Below are positions 43,209-51,943 of a stretch of 64,000 nucleotides of DNA, one piece after another. Within the stretch, counting starts at the first letter, position 1. Every line of letters starts with the position of its first letter. The position numbers and the translations under genes are program-made. This DNA is from Mobilibacterium timonense (GTDB taxonomy: Bacteria > Bacillota > Clostridia > Peptostreptococcales > Anaerovoracaceae). The notes below the pieces were generated by a model. It was not told where the DNA came from and did not search any database. It was given only the letters and a program-made list of their open reading frames with translations. The stretch covers positions 248,001-312,000 of the forward strand of contig NZ_FUHN01000006.1 of the NCBI RefSeq assembly GCF_900155555.1. The letters run 5' to 3'.

Positions 43209-43940
43209 TCATTCGCTGCAGAAAAAGCCCATCCTGCGGAAGCGGCAGGCTCCTTTGAGGTTGCAGCTGTCGCACGACCGCTGATTCTTCTTGACCGGGT
43301 GATGCGCGATGCCGAGGACCGCCGTGACGGATTTTCTCGGCGTCATCAGGAAGTCGGCGGATACGGATATCCCGATACGCCTGATCTCGAGAACTTCGGA
43401 GAACTTCTGCTGTGCGTCCAGAGGCAGGTCGCCGTATCCAGGCGAGAACCTGCTGGTGAGGAAGAGTCCCTGTTCGCTCAGCCGGCTTCGAAGCACGGCC
43501 TCTGCGGTGTCGCACACCGCCTCCACCAGCACGGATCCGGCGGAGTCGATGATCACGGATCTCAGCGGATCCATGAGGCTCTGCTGCCTCGTCATCATAT
43601 CCTGTCTGAGGCCGATGGTCGCAGCCATCAGCACGGCCTGTGTACAGCCCGCGAGGTGGACTTTTATGTCGTTTCCAGAAAGAAAAGACAGCTCATCGGG
43701 GAACACGGCCGCGGGGTATTTCCTGTCAGGGCCTGGTGTAAGGTGATCTTCATCCTGATGCAGATCATAGATGTTGTAAAGTGCCTTAGGCTGTGCGGCA
43801 TCGTTCACCGATTCCATGCACTCCGAAAAGGTGTCCATGAGGTCCTGAGAGATCGTCTGCCCCTGATATCCGAGGTAGCGGAGGACCTCGTTTCTGTCAC
43901 CATCTGACAGTTTCACATCTGATACGTCTATCACCGGCAT
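43209..43940 (-). CDS. Stand-alone MetH reactivation-domain protein
   Basis: About 243 residues homologous to the C-terminal AdoMet-binding domain of MetH. The signature RFSPGYGDLPLDAQQ is intact, followed by ISVSADFLMTPRKSVTAVLGI. Four cysteines at the end (CDSCNLKGACRF and C near the stop) may bind a cluster or zinc. ATG 43940 has AGGAG eleven bases before; ATG 43970 and 44027 are alternatives. It restores oxidised cobalamin on the MetH encoded 90 bases downstream. Confidence 0.88.
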   Translation of the reverse strand: MPVIDVSDVKLSDGDRNEVLRYLGYQGQTISQDLMDTFSECMESVNDAAQPKALYNIYDLHQDEDHLTPGPDRKYPAAVFPDELSFLSGNDIKVHLAGCTQAVLMAATIGLRQDMMTRQQSLMDPLRSVIIDSAGSVLVEAVCDTAEAVLRSRLSEQGLFLTSRFSPGYGDLPLDAQQKFSEVLEIRRIGISVSADFLMTPRKSVTAVLGIAHHPVKKNQRSCDSCNLKGACRFRRMGFFCSE

Positions 43941-44031
43941 ATTCTTTCGAACTCCTGCGTTTTGTTTCATGCACAAAAAAATAAGATAAATCAAGGTAAT
44001 TCTACCAAAATGGGACAGTTCCTTCAATTGA

Positions 44032-44466
44032 AAACGTGTACAGAAAGGAATACGTGATGTCCTTGTCCTTGACGAGCCGACCGCAGGACTGGACGTAGAA
44101 GCAAGGACCGAGATACTGGATATACTCCGGGACTATCTCGCCCGGAACGAAAAGAGGAGCATCCTCATCACATCCCACATAGCGACCGATCTGGAGAGCA
44201 TCTGTGATGACATCTATCTGATCCACCAGGGACGGATCCTGCTCCACGAAGACACGGACGTGATCCTTTCCGATTACGCGGTGATCAAGGCGGATGAGGA
44301 GGCATACGAAAAGCTGGACAGGCGGTATCTTCTCACCGCCCGGAAAGAGGGCACCGTGTACAAGTGCCTGACGAAGGAAAAGGCTTTTTACGCAGAGAAC
44401 TACCCGGGCCTGATCGTGGAGAACGGCGGCATCGATGACCTGATCCTGATGATGTCTGGGAGGTAA
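44032..44466 (+). pseudogene. 5'-truncated ABC transporter ATPase
   Basis: The frame opens after a TGA at 44029 and at once reads Walker B, DVLVLDEPTAGLDVEARTEI, then the switch histidine SILITSHIATDLESICDDI and the usual C-terminal tail. Walker A and the signature motif are missing, so about the first half is gone. The break abuts the promoter region of the divergent MetH-activation gene. Its permease partner follows two bases later and is intact. Confidence 0.85.
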
Positions 44467-44468
44467 AT

Positions 44469-45134
44469 ATGAGCGGATTGTTCGAAAAAGATCTGAGGCT
44501 GATCCTCAGAAGAAAACTGACGGTTCTGGTTTTGCTCATGATACTGATCGTCATGGGACTGTCCTCGGACAACCTGTTCCTCACCGGATATGGAACGGCG
44601 ATCTTCGGGTTCCTGGCGATGGGTACACTGAGCTGCGACGAGGCAGACAACGGCTTCGCCTTCCTGTTCACTCTTCCGGTCACGAGAAGACAGTACGTGA
44701 CGGAAAAATTCCTCTTTACCGGGGCCTGCACTCTGGTTGGATGGCTGACATCCATGGTCGTCGCCGCTGCCGTGAGCGCTATCAGAGACACGGGATATGG
44801 GGTATCCGGTCAGATCCCGGAAAATGCCGCAATACTGTTTGTGGTATTCGCGATGATCGCCATTTCCACGACGATACAGATGAGATTCGGGGTGGAAAAA
44901 AGCCGTGTCGTCCTTCTGCTCTGCGTCGGTGCGCTGTGCGCAGCTGGCATGGTGGTCTCGAGAGCGGGAGGCGGCTCCGGTACAAGTGCCGGGCTTGGCA
45001 CCGGTTACCAGGCGCAGGGCGCTGGCGTCCCGTCTGATGCTATGATACTGCTCGTGATCGCAGGTGCTTGTGCGATCGTGGTGTTCACTGCGTATCGGTG
45101 GGGCATCAGGATAATGGAGAAAAAAGAGTTCTAG
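44469..45134 (+). CDS. ABC-2 type transporter permease
   Basis: 221 residues with six predicted membrane segments: SGLFEKDLRLILRRKL at the cytosolic N terminus, then the FLFTLPVTRRQYVTEKF coupling helix typical of these permeases, a glycine/serine-rich external loop near 160-180 and a final helix before MEKKEF. It would pair with the truncated ATPase gene just upstream, so the transporter is probably not functional unless another ATPase serves it. Confidence 0.85.
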   Translation: MSGLFEKDLRLILRRKLTVLVLLMILIVMGLSSDNLFLTGYGTAIFGFLAMGTLSCDEADNGFAFLFTLPVTRRQYVTEKFLFTGACTLVGWLTSMVVAAAVSAIRDTGYGVSGQIPENAAILFVVFAMIAISTTIQMRFGVEKSRVVLLLCVGALCAAGMVVSRAGGGSGTSAGLGTGYQAQGAGVPSDAMILLVIAGACAIVVFTAYRWGIRIMEKKEF

Positions 45135-45153
45135 CGGTCGTTCGGGCCGGTGC

Positions 45154-45194
45154 GGCTTTCGCATTTTGAAAAGAAAATGCGGAAGCCTGTTTTA
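45154..45194 (+). terminator. Terminator after the permease gene
   Basis: A 14-bp stem GGCTTTCGCATTTT/AAAATGCGGAAGCC with one wobble pair and a GAAAAG loop, then TGTTTTA. Confidence 0.75.
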
Positions 45195-45320
45195 GTTCCA
45201 TGTATTTAGTAAACAGGTAGAAATGTGATGGATCGATGTCTGTGAGAACTCAAACACAGAAAAATCAATAAAAGTGTGGCACATGTCACATAAGCTGAAC
45301 ATCCCGCTGTTCATGGCGGA

Positions 45321-45346
45321 CCATACCGACCGCCTGATCGGTATGG
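45321..45346. repeat. Short inverted repeat, unassigned
   Basis: CCATACCGA and TCGGTATGG, perfect 9-bp arms with an 8-base spacer, in the otherwise empty stretch between the permease and the GntR gene. No T-run follows. Confidence 0.5.
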
Positions 45347-45399
45347 CGTTGGAACAGAGACGGCAACAGAGACAGTAATGACAGCAGCGCACCTCTGCG

Positions 45400-46119
45400 T
45401 CATTTCCTGAGGTCCTTTTCGTACAATGTGTATTTCCCGTCTATCGCGTCCTTCGAGAAGGTCTCGATCCACTCCAGGGCGCCGTCGTAGTCTCTGTCTT
45501 TTACAAGCCGCCACGACTCCATGGTGTGTTCATACAGAGTGTCGATCCCGTAGATCTTGCAGAAGCGCACCCACATCGCCAGACACGGGGTCCTGAAGGT
45601 GACGATGATAAGGCTCAACATCACGTTGCCGCCCATCTCCGCCAGCCTGCTCTGAAACTCAAGTGCGTGCCGGGCGGCCTCCACGTTGTTGCTTGAAGCT
45701 CCGATGCTCTCCACCACGGCCTCGATCTCCGGGATGGACTTCTCGTCCAGGTGCTGGATCGCGTTCTTGACCGTGAGCCTTTCCAGCGCCCAGCGGATCT
45801 CAAGGATGCTGCGGATGTCGCCGTCTGTCAGTATATCGCCCTTCAGGCGCATGATCGCATCGAGCGTCTCGGCGCTGGCCTTTTTTCTGTAGTCAGCCAC
45901 GAAGGTGCCCTGACGTGGACGTACTTCGATAAAGCCCTGGTTTTCGAGAACGGCTATCCCGGTGTTCACCACCGTGCGGCTGATGCCCAGCTGTTCCGCC
46001 AGCTCCCGCTCCGGCGGTATCCTCTCGTTTACCGGCAGTTCTCCGGAGAGTATCATCTCCTGCATTTTCCTGATGAACAATTCCCGCTGAGAAGGAAGTG
46101 AGATCTTTTCGAATTTCAT
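45400..46119 (-). CDS. GntR-family (FadR/FCD) transcriptional regulator
   Basis: About 239 residues. The winged helix reads SGELPVNERIPPERELAEQLGISRTVVN, and the helical FCD ligand domain follows (RWALERLTVKNAI, H-containing helices VEAARHALEF). ATG 46119 is chosen because AGGAGG lies six bases upstream. It lies downstream of the DUF5692 gene on the same strand, separated by a terminator-like hairpin, and may autoregulate through the palindrome at 47450. Confidence 0.92.
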   Translation of the reverse strand: MKFEKISLPSQRELFIRKMQEMILSGELPVNERIPPERELAEQLGISRTVVNTGIAVLENQGFIEVRPRQGTFVADYRKKASAETLDAIMRLKGDILTDGDIRSILEIRWALERLTVKNAIQHLDEKSIPEIEAVVESIGASSNNVEAARHALEFQSRLAEMGGNVMLSLIIVTFRTPCLAMWVRFCKIYGIDTLYEHTMESWRLVKDRDYDGALEWIETFSKDAIDGKYTLYEKDLRK

Positions 46120-46131
46120 AGAGGCCTCCTG

Positions 46132-46169
46132 AAAAAAGCACCCGTCAGACATCATGCCTGCGGGTGCTT
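46132..46169 (-). terminator. Terminator/attenuator before the GntR gene
   Basis: On the minus strand a 9-bp stem AAGCACCCG/CGGGTGCTT followed by TTTTTT. The T-run is directly next to the GntR ribosome site, so the hairpin would terminate or attenuate readthrough from the upstream gene. Confidence 0.75.
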
Positions 46170-46209
46170 CTGCGATCAACGATGCACTGATACTGTATTC
46201 TATACCAAA

Positions 46210-47289
46210 CTAGGCCACTCTTTCCATAGCTTCTTCGAAGTCTTTTGTGCCGGCGAAGATCTCGTTCTTATAAGGATTCTTGTGCTGAGCCTTTGCTCTC
46301 TTGATGATCACCGCCAGTGTGACTACGTTGACAGCGAGAGCCAGCAGAGCTACCACGCCCTGTGCCGTAGGGTCGGCAGTTACGCCGGCCTTCGTGAGCT
46401 CGGACACGGAATTAATGGTGGTCATGTCAAATGCCGATACCCCGTGAGCTACGGCTCCCTTGTAGAGGGAAGGCAGCACCGAGAACGGCTCTGTGATCTG
46501 GAAAAGAGGGAATACCTGTGCGAACATGCACCATACCGCCAGGGTGTTGGCGCGGTTCTGGATCCAGCCGCCCTTGTTCCAGAAGGCGTTTGCGAAGGTT
46601 GGGGCCAGGAGCAGCGCGACTCCGCAGTACCAGGTGTGAGTCGGCAGGTTGCAGTATGTGTAAGTGAAGTTCCACACATCGTAGGCCAGGATGAACCAGA
46701 TGGTCATGTCAGGCCAAAGCATGTCGTCCTTCTTCTTGGATGTGTAGATGCCCCACCATCCGGTCATGCACAGGATGTTCAGCAGTCCGGCGATGCCGTT
46801 CACAACGTTCCACCAGCCGCCGTAGAGCCACACGTCCTCGGTGGACTTCCACCAACCGCCTGCCATTCCGCCTGCAGCGAAGCCGTTGAATGCGGACTCG
46901 AAGTCCGAAGCTACCGCGATGAGGATGTTGATGGCCACGATGATGAAAGGCCAAGGCTTGAACCATTCCTTTTTTCCAAGACCCCACTTGTACTTCAGCA
47001 TCAGGAAGCCCACGCACCCGATGTCGGCCGCATAGAGCTTAGCGTAGTGGAACCATCCGTTCATGTAGATGTGAGTCGGGTTGCTCAGCGCCCAGGACGC
47101 TCCGTTCATTGCGCCGATCTTGATAGCGATGAAGTAGGCCGTCAGTGCCAGAGGAAGAATAACGAAAACTGCGATCCCGCCCTTGACGGTGCGCCTCCCG
47201 ATCTCGTTCATGAGGATCAGGCCGGTGAAGACGAGGATCCATCCCAGGATCTGCCATAGAGCCATGTCGCCATATAGTTGAAATAACAT
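46210..47289 (-). CDS. DUF5692-family membrane protein
   Basis: About 359 residues, nine or ten predicted membrane helices, unusually rich in Trp and Tyr (GGWWKSTEDVWLYGGWWNVVNG, YDVWNFTYTYCNLPTHTWYCG). I place it in DUF5692, a Clostridia membrane family of unknown function. ATG 47289 is chosen because GGGAGG precedes it; the frame is open further up but lacks a ribosome site. Regulation by the downstream GntR and the divergent PucR neighbour suggests a transport role. Confidence 0.75.
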   Translation of the reverse strand: MLFQLYGDMALWQILGWILVFTGLILMNEIGRRTVKGGIAVFVILPLALTAYFIAIKIGAMNGASWALSNPTHIYMNGWFHYAKLYAADIGCVGFLMLKYKWGLGKKEWFKPWPFIIVAINILIAVASDFESAFNGFAAGGMAGGWWKSTEDVWLYGGWWNVVNGIAGLLNILCMTGWWGIYTSKKKDDMLWPDMTIWFILAYDVWNFTYTYCNLPTHTWYCGVALLLAPTFANAFWNKGGWIQNRANTLAVWCMFAQVFPLFQITEPFSVLPSLYKGAVAHGVSAFDMTTINSVSELTKAGVTADPTAQGVVALLALAVNVVTLAVIIKRAKAQHKNPYKNEIFAGTKDFEEAMERVA

Positions 47290-47449
47290 AGTACACCTCC
47301 CGAAAATTCTGGTGCCATCGTTGATGACCCTCACCAGGCTGTGGAACGTCCACATTTGGATTCTCCGCTGCATACAATATGTAAAATGCCTGCAAATCCT
47401 TGTAAACTTCGCCGTTGTAAGGGAGAATAGGAAAATATTTATCGGAATT

Positions 47450-47466
47450 TCGTGGTATTACCACGA
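47450..47466. promoter_or_regulatory. Perfect 17-bp palindrome, likely GntR operator
   Basis: TCGTGGTA-T-TACCACGA. The core TGGTA-T-TACCA is the form bound by FadR-subfamily GntR proteins. It lies between the divergent DUF5692 and PucR genes. The rest of the 47290-47732 gap shows a possible minus-strand promoter (TTTACA-N17-TACATA near 47390-47430) and no gene. Confidence 0.65.
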
Positions 47467-47640
47467 CTTGACAATAATTTAACACCGAGTCATCGCTTTG
47501 TCCATACGTTTTTCGAAAAAATGTGCCGCTCCAGGTGAAAAAAACATGTACGGACAGTCGGAGGCGTGCGGCCGGACCGATACGTTGCTCTGACCGGCAC
47601 TGCTTTTTTCCTGGAGGGCAGGCCGTGTTCTGTGTAGGAT

Positions 47641-47669
47641 TTGTATATATGCGGATCTCAAAATATAAT
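47641..47669 (+). promoter_or_regulatory. Promoter of the pucR-type gene
   Basis: TTGTAT (47641-47646), 17 bases and a perfect TATAAT (47664-47669), giving a leader of about 57 bases. Confidence 0.6.
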
Positions 47670-47732
47670 ATCCATTATTCCGGGGCGGCCCGTCGGCCGT
47701 CCCGACCGGATATAAACGAAAGGGACTGGAAA

Positions 47733-49295
47733 ATGAGTGTAACTGTAAAGAGCCTCCTGAAGCTCCCATCCCTGGCCAACGCCAGGGTAGTGGCTGGAGC
47801 CGGAGGCCTGGACAAGATCGTGTCCACGGTCTCAGTGCTGGAGACCATGGACTATCAGCTGGTGGACGAGCAGGCGCTTGGAAACAAGGCCTTCACCGGC
47901 GGGGAGATAGTGATAACGGGGTTCGTCAACGGCGCCGAGGACGTGGAGGCGCAGTTCAATCTGATAAAAAATCTTTCTGCCATCGGAGAGGTGGGCCTCA
48001 TCGTCTATTACGTGGGGATATTCGTGAAGAAGATAGATCCGGAGATCATAAAACTCGCGGATGACCTGGACTTTCCGATAATATCCATGCCGGAGAACCA
48101 GATCAACCTTAGATATGGCGAGGCCATCAACGACATCATGGGCCTGATCGTGCGGGATCAGTTTTCCGGCGAGCCGATGATCGTGAACCTGCTGGAATCC
48201 ATATCCAAGCTCTCCCCGCGTCAGCAGACGGTGGACACCATGATGCGCCTGATCTCCAACCGGCTGAGGGCCAGCGTAGTCCTCACAACAGAAAGCGGCA
48301 GGACACTTTACGAAGCGGCGTGGCCGAGCGAGCTGGCCGGGATCCACCAGCAGGTGGAAAAATTCGCAGAAGTTGAGATGGGGGCCGAGCCGCTGGATTT
48401 TCCAGGGATGGACGACGCCAGTATATACAGAAGGGAAGTCCACGTTTCGGGGACCAACTACAAGCTCTACATCGTGAACGTGGGACAGGAGATGTCTCAG
48501 ATCAACCTGCAGCAGGCGGTGGAGGGAGTGCGCATCGCCATAAAGCTATGGGGCAGCAGCGAAGGTATCGGCATAGCCTCCGAGATAATAGACGCTATTC
48601 TCACGGATCAGCCGCTGAAGATGAGGTCGCTCTCTTCAATGTTCGAACTGGACATCGCATCTGTGGACTCCATGTGGATCTTCACCGGGTGCGATCTCGG
48701 GCCGGAAGATGTCCGAAACGTCGCCGCAGAGGCGAATAAATTCTGCAGCACCGTCTGCACGGACGTCTACAAAGAACGGATCATACTTTTTACAGACACC
48801 ATACGGAAGAAGGCAGATGTCGACGCACTGCGTACGAACCTGTCGGCCGTGCTTCCGCATGGAGTGAAAATGTGCTACTACACGGGTTTCAGGAACACCA
48901 GAGACGTAAGGCGCGCCTACCTGCTCAACGGTGAGAACTATGACAGCGCATTGAAGATACTGCCGGGCAGAGACTTTTTCATGAGAGGGGACATGGAGTT
49001 TGCCGGAAAGTGCAGGGAGATAGTGGAAAAAGGAAATGAGAGCGTCGAGGGGTATCTCCGGGTGCTCAGAGTGATCGACGAGACCGACAGCAACGATCTC
49101 ATCCCCACACTGTGCATCTATCTCCTGGACACCGACAGGAACGTTCAGAAAACGGCTGATAAATTGTTTGTTCATAAGAACACAGTTAAATACCGCATCA
49201 ACACCATCAGTGACCGGCTCGGCTTCCACGCCGGGAGCATGCCGGAGTCCATGAACCTTTATATCGCCTGCGGTATCAGGAGACTTCTACTGTAG
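47733..49295 (+). CDS. PucR-family transcriptional regulator
   Basis: About 520 residues. The N-terminal PucR domain (VTVKSLLKLPSLANARVVAGAGGLDKIVSTVSVLE) senses a purine-type or related ligand, and the C-terminal HTH_30 is clear (RNVQKTADKLFVHKNTVKYRINTI). AAAGGGA precedes ATG 47733. It is followed by a terminator and then the permease-DUF917-HyuA-peptidase genes it probably activates. Confidence 0.92.
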   Translation: MSVTVKSLLKLPSLANARVVAGAGGLDKIVSTVSVLETMDYQLVDEQALGNKAFTGGEIVITGFVNGAEDVEAQFNLIKNLSAIGEVGLIVYYVGIFVKKIDPEIIKLADDLDFPIISMPENQINLRYGEAINDIMGLIVRDQFSGEPMIVNLLESISKLSPRQQTVDTMMRLISNRLRASVVLTTESGRTLYEAAWPSELAGIHQQVEKFAEVEMGAEPLDFPGMDDASIYRREVHVSGTNYKLYIVNVGQEMSQINLQQAVEGVRIAIKLWGSSEGIGIASEIIDAILTDQPLKMRSLSSMFELDIASVDSMWIFTGCDLGPEDVRNVAAEANKFCSTVCTDVYKERIILFTDTIRKKADVDALRTNLSAVLPHGVKMCYYTGFRNTRDVRRAYLLNGENYDSALKILPGRDFFMRGDMEFAGKCREIVEKGNESVEGYLRVLRVIDETDSNDLIPTLCIYLLDTDRNVQKTADKLFVHKNTVKYRINTISDRLGFHAGSMPESMNLYIACGIRRLLL

Positions 49296-49334
49296 GCTGC
49301 ATTGCCGACGAAATTGAATATCTATGAAGCATTG

Positions 49335-49378
49335 CTGCGGCCTTTGTCCAGATGGACAAAACGCCGCGGTTTTGTTTT
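49335..49378 (+). terminator. Terminator after the pucR-type gene
   Basis: Outer stem CTGCGGC/GCCGCGG and a perfect inner stem TTTGTCCA/TGGACAAA, then TTTTGTTTTG. Confidence 0.85.
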
Positions 49379-49459
49379 GCCCTGGAGATAAGGAAATGGA
49401 TGCACAGCAGAGACTACAATCAATGCATCGATCATATTTAAGGAAAAGGGGTAGAGATC

Positions 49460-50806
49460 ATGAGTAAAAAGGGTACTGGGTTTGAGGTAAAACCCGAACA
49501 GCGACAGAAGTGGACTTCCATAGCGGCCGTGTGGGCCGGCGGCATGATATGCGTGCCATCACTGATGATAGGCGGCGTTCTGACGGGAGGCGGGCTGTCG
49601 ATCGCACAGATGATATTGTCCATATTGATAGGATACGGCCTGATCTGTGCCTACATGATAATGATAGGGATGCAGGCCTGTGACACGGGACTGCCGCTTG
49701 CGGTGATGGCCTCGGGATCGCTGGGGACGAAGGGCTCCAGATACATAATCAGCATCATCCTGGCCATCGCCTGCATAGGATGGTTCGGCATCCAGTCTGC
49801 CACATGTGGAAGCGCATTCGCGTCCATGACAGCATCCATGCTGGGTACCCAGGCGACCCCGGCGAGCACGGCTTTCTGGTCCGTAGTCTGGGGCGTGATC
49901 ATGCTTGTTACAGCGTGTGTCGGATTAAAAGGACTCAAGTGGCTCAACTACGTGGCGGTGCCGCTGCTGGTGGCCGTGTGCCTTTACGGTCTGATCGCCG
50001 GCATCACGAAGAACGGTGGAGGAAGCGCCATCGCCAGCTATGCTCCTGAAACATCCTCGGGACTGGTCTTCGGTATCTCGATGGTAGTAGCGTCATTTGC
50101 GCTTGGAGGTGTTATCTCCGCCGACTACTGCAGATTTGCGAAGAACAGAGGAGACGTTATAAAGTCTTCTATCGTAGGAGTGATCCCTGCGGGGATCTTC
50201 ATGCTGATGACCGGCGCACTGCTCAGCATCGTCACCGGACAGTACGACATTTCGGCAGTTCTCAGCTCACTGGGAGTTCCTTTCCTGGGACTGGTGGCTC
50301 TGGTGCTCGCTACGTGGACGACGAACGTTACAAACGCCTATTCCGGCGGGCTGGCGCTGAGCAACCTTCTCGGCCTCGATGAGAGTAAGTTCAAGATCAC
50401 CACGGGAGTGGCCGGTGCAGCTGGTACCGTTCTGGCGGCGGCAGGACTGCTCAACGCATTCCAGGGATTCCTGTCCCTGATGTCCGGGATGATCCCGGCG
50501 CTGGCCGGAGTCATCATCGCGGAATACTGGATCGCAGGAAGAGGGAAGAAGGAACACTTCCAGATCAGAGACGGGTTCTCCGGCGTCGGCGTAACATCCT
50601 ACATCGTAGGAGCGCTGGTCGGCTGCATCACAGGCGGGACATTCGCGAACTTCCCTGCACTCGTAGCTGCGGCGCCATTCCTGAACATCCCGTTCTTCGT
50701 GGGACCTGTGAACGGGATCGTCGTTTCACTGGTGGTGTACGTGGTGCTAGATAAGATAGCCAGCGCAGCGAAGGCCGGATCCTCGGCTGCCGCGGCAGAA
50801 GAATAG
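49460..50806 (+). CDS. NCS1-family nucleobase/hydantoin-type permease
   Basis: 448 residues, about twelve membrane helices. Shares MICVPSLMIGG and TWTTNVTNAYSGG with the permease at 159-1472; this is the CodB-like branch. The Ala-rich C terminus is cytosolic. First gene of a four-gene unit with DUF917, HyuA-like and M20 genes, so the substrate is probably the heterocycle they open. Confidence 0.92.
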   Translation: MSKKGTGFEVKPEQRQKWTSIAAVWAGGMICVPSLMIGGVLTGGGLSIAQMILSILIGYGLICAYMIMIGMQACDTGLPLAVMASGSLGTKGSRYIISIILAIACIGWFGIQSATCGSAFASMTASMLGTQATPASTAFWSVVWGVIMLVTACVGLKGLKWLNYVAVPLLVAVCLYGLIAGITKNGGGSAIASYAPETSSGLVFGISMVVASFALGGVISADYCRFAKNRGDVIKSSIVGVIPAGIFMLMTGALLSIVTGQYDISAVLSSLGVPFLGLVALVLATWTTNVTNAYSGGLALSNLLGLDESKFKITTGVAGAAGTVLAAAGLLNAFQGFLSLMSGMIPALAGVIIAEYWIAGRGKKEHFQIRDGFSGVGVTSYIVGALVGCITGGTFANFPALVAAAPFLNIPFFVGPVNGIVVSLVVYVVLDKIASAAKAGSSAAAAEE

Positions 50807-50848
50807 ATCGTTTTTTAAACCGTTTTTTCAGCAGAAAGGAGACAGGAA

Positions 50849-51943
50849 ATGCGTAAGCTTGGGATCCAGGAGATCCAGGACATAGCTAGAGGAGCTGCCC
50901 TTCTCGGGGCAGGCGGAGGAGGAGATCCTTATCTTGGAAAGCTGGTGGCCATCGGCGCCATCAACGAGTGCGGGCCGGTGACCCTTCTGGATCCAGAGGA
51001 GGTGCCGGACGACGCCCTCATAGTTCCGTTTGCCATGATGGGGGCGCCTACCGTCCTCAGCGAGAAGGGAATAGGAGGAGAGGAATATAAAGCGCTCTTC
51101 GACCTCGTGGAGAATCACGAGGGAAAAAAGATCTTCGCCACCATGCCGATGGAGGCGGGCGGCCTGAACTCCATGTTCCCTATCGCGGCCGCAGCGAGGC
51201 TGGGGCTCCCGATGGTGGACTGCGACGGCATGGGAAGAGCCTTTCCTGAGCTCCAGATGGTGACCTTCACCATCGGAGGGATCAAGAGCTCTCCGGTGGG
51301 ACTCGCTGACGAAAAAGGAAACACCGTGATCTTCGACACCATCACCAACAAGTGGTCCGAGGAGCTGGCGAGATCCGTGGTCATGAGCTGCGGCGGTTCC
51401 GTCGCCGTGACGCTCTACAACATGACCGGAAAGCAGATGAAGGAATACGGAGTCAAGGGCATCGTGACCAGGAGCGAGAAGCTGGGCGCTGCCATGAGGA
51501 ACGTGAAGAACGTCACCGACAAGACCCCGGAAGAGGCCTTCCTGGAATTCACAGAAGGTATAAGGCTTTTCAAGGGAAAGATCACCGACGTCCGCAGAGA
51601 GACCAGAGGCGCCTTCAACTTCGGCAAGGTAGTAGTGGACGGCATCGACGATTGCAAGGGCAGGAGCGCCTATGTGGAGTTCCAGAACGAGAACCTGGCC
51701 GCCGTCGTGGACGGAGAGATAGTGGCCACGACTCCAGACCTCATCTCGCTGGTGGACACGGAGACCTTTACTCCTGTGCCTACAGACGCCCTCAAGTACG
51801 GCAAGAGGGTCCTGATCGTGGGCCTCAAGTGTTATGATCTGTGGCGCTCGAAGCAGGGCCTCGACCTCGTCGGGCCGAGGTACTTCGGGCTGGATACGGA
51901 CTACGTGCCTGTGGAAGTCAGAGGAAAAGGAGGTATCCGGTAA
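50849..51943 (+). CDS. DUF917 protein
   Basis: 364 residues with the DUF917 opening GIQEIQDIARGAALLGAGGGGDPYLGKL and the conserved PMEAGGLNSMFPIAAAARLGLPMVDCDGMGRAFPELQM. As I recall, this Pfam family was renamed after an S-methyl-thiohydantoin desulfurase; most members have unknown activity. AAAGGAGA precedes the ATG. The TAA overlaps the next ATG (TAATG), so it is translationally coupled to the HyuA-like gene and the two likely act together. Confidence 0.88.
   Translation: MRKLGIQEIQDIARGAALLGAGGGGDPYLGKLVAIGAINECGPVTLLDPEEVPDDALIVPFAMMGAPTVLSEKGIGGEEYKALFDLVENHEGKKIFATMPMEAGGLNSMFPIAAAARLGLPMVDCDGMGRAFPELQMVTFTIGGIKSSPVGLADEKGNTVIFDTITNKWSEELARSVVMSCGGSVAVTLYNMTGKQMKEYGVKGIVTRSEKLGAAMRNVKNVTDKTPEEAFLEFTEGIRLFKGKITDVRRETRGAFNFGKVVVDGIDDCKGRSAYVEFQNENLAAVVDGEIVATTPDLISLVDTETFTPVPTDALKYGKRVLIVGLKCYDLWRSKQGLDLVGPRYFGLDTDYVPVEVRGKGGIR

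Noticed and set aside
45283-45378. A 31-residue frame MSHKLNIPLFMADHT...
   Set aside because: Too short, no ribosome site and no recognised family; the hairpin at 45321 lies inside it.
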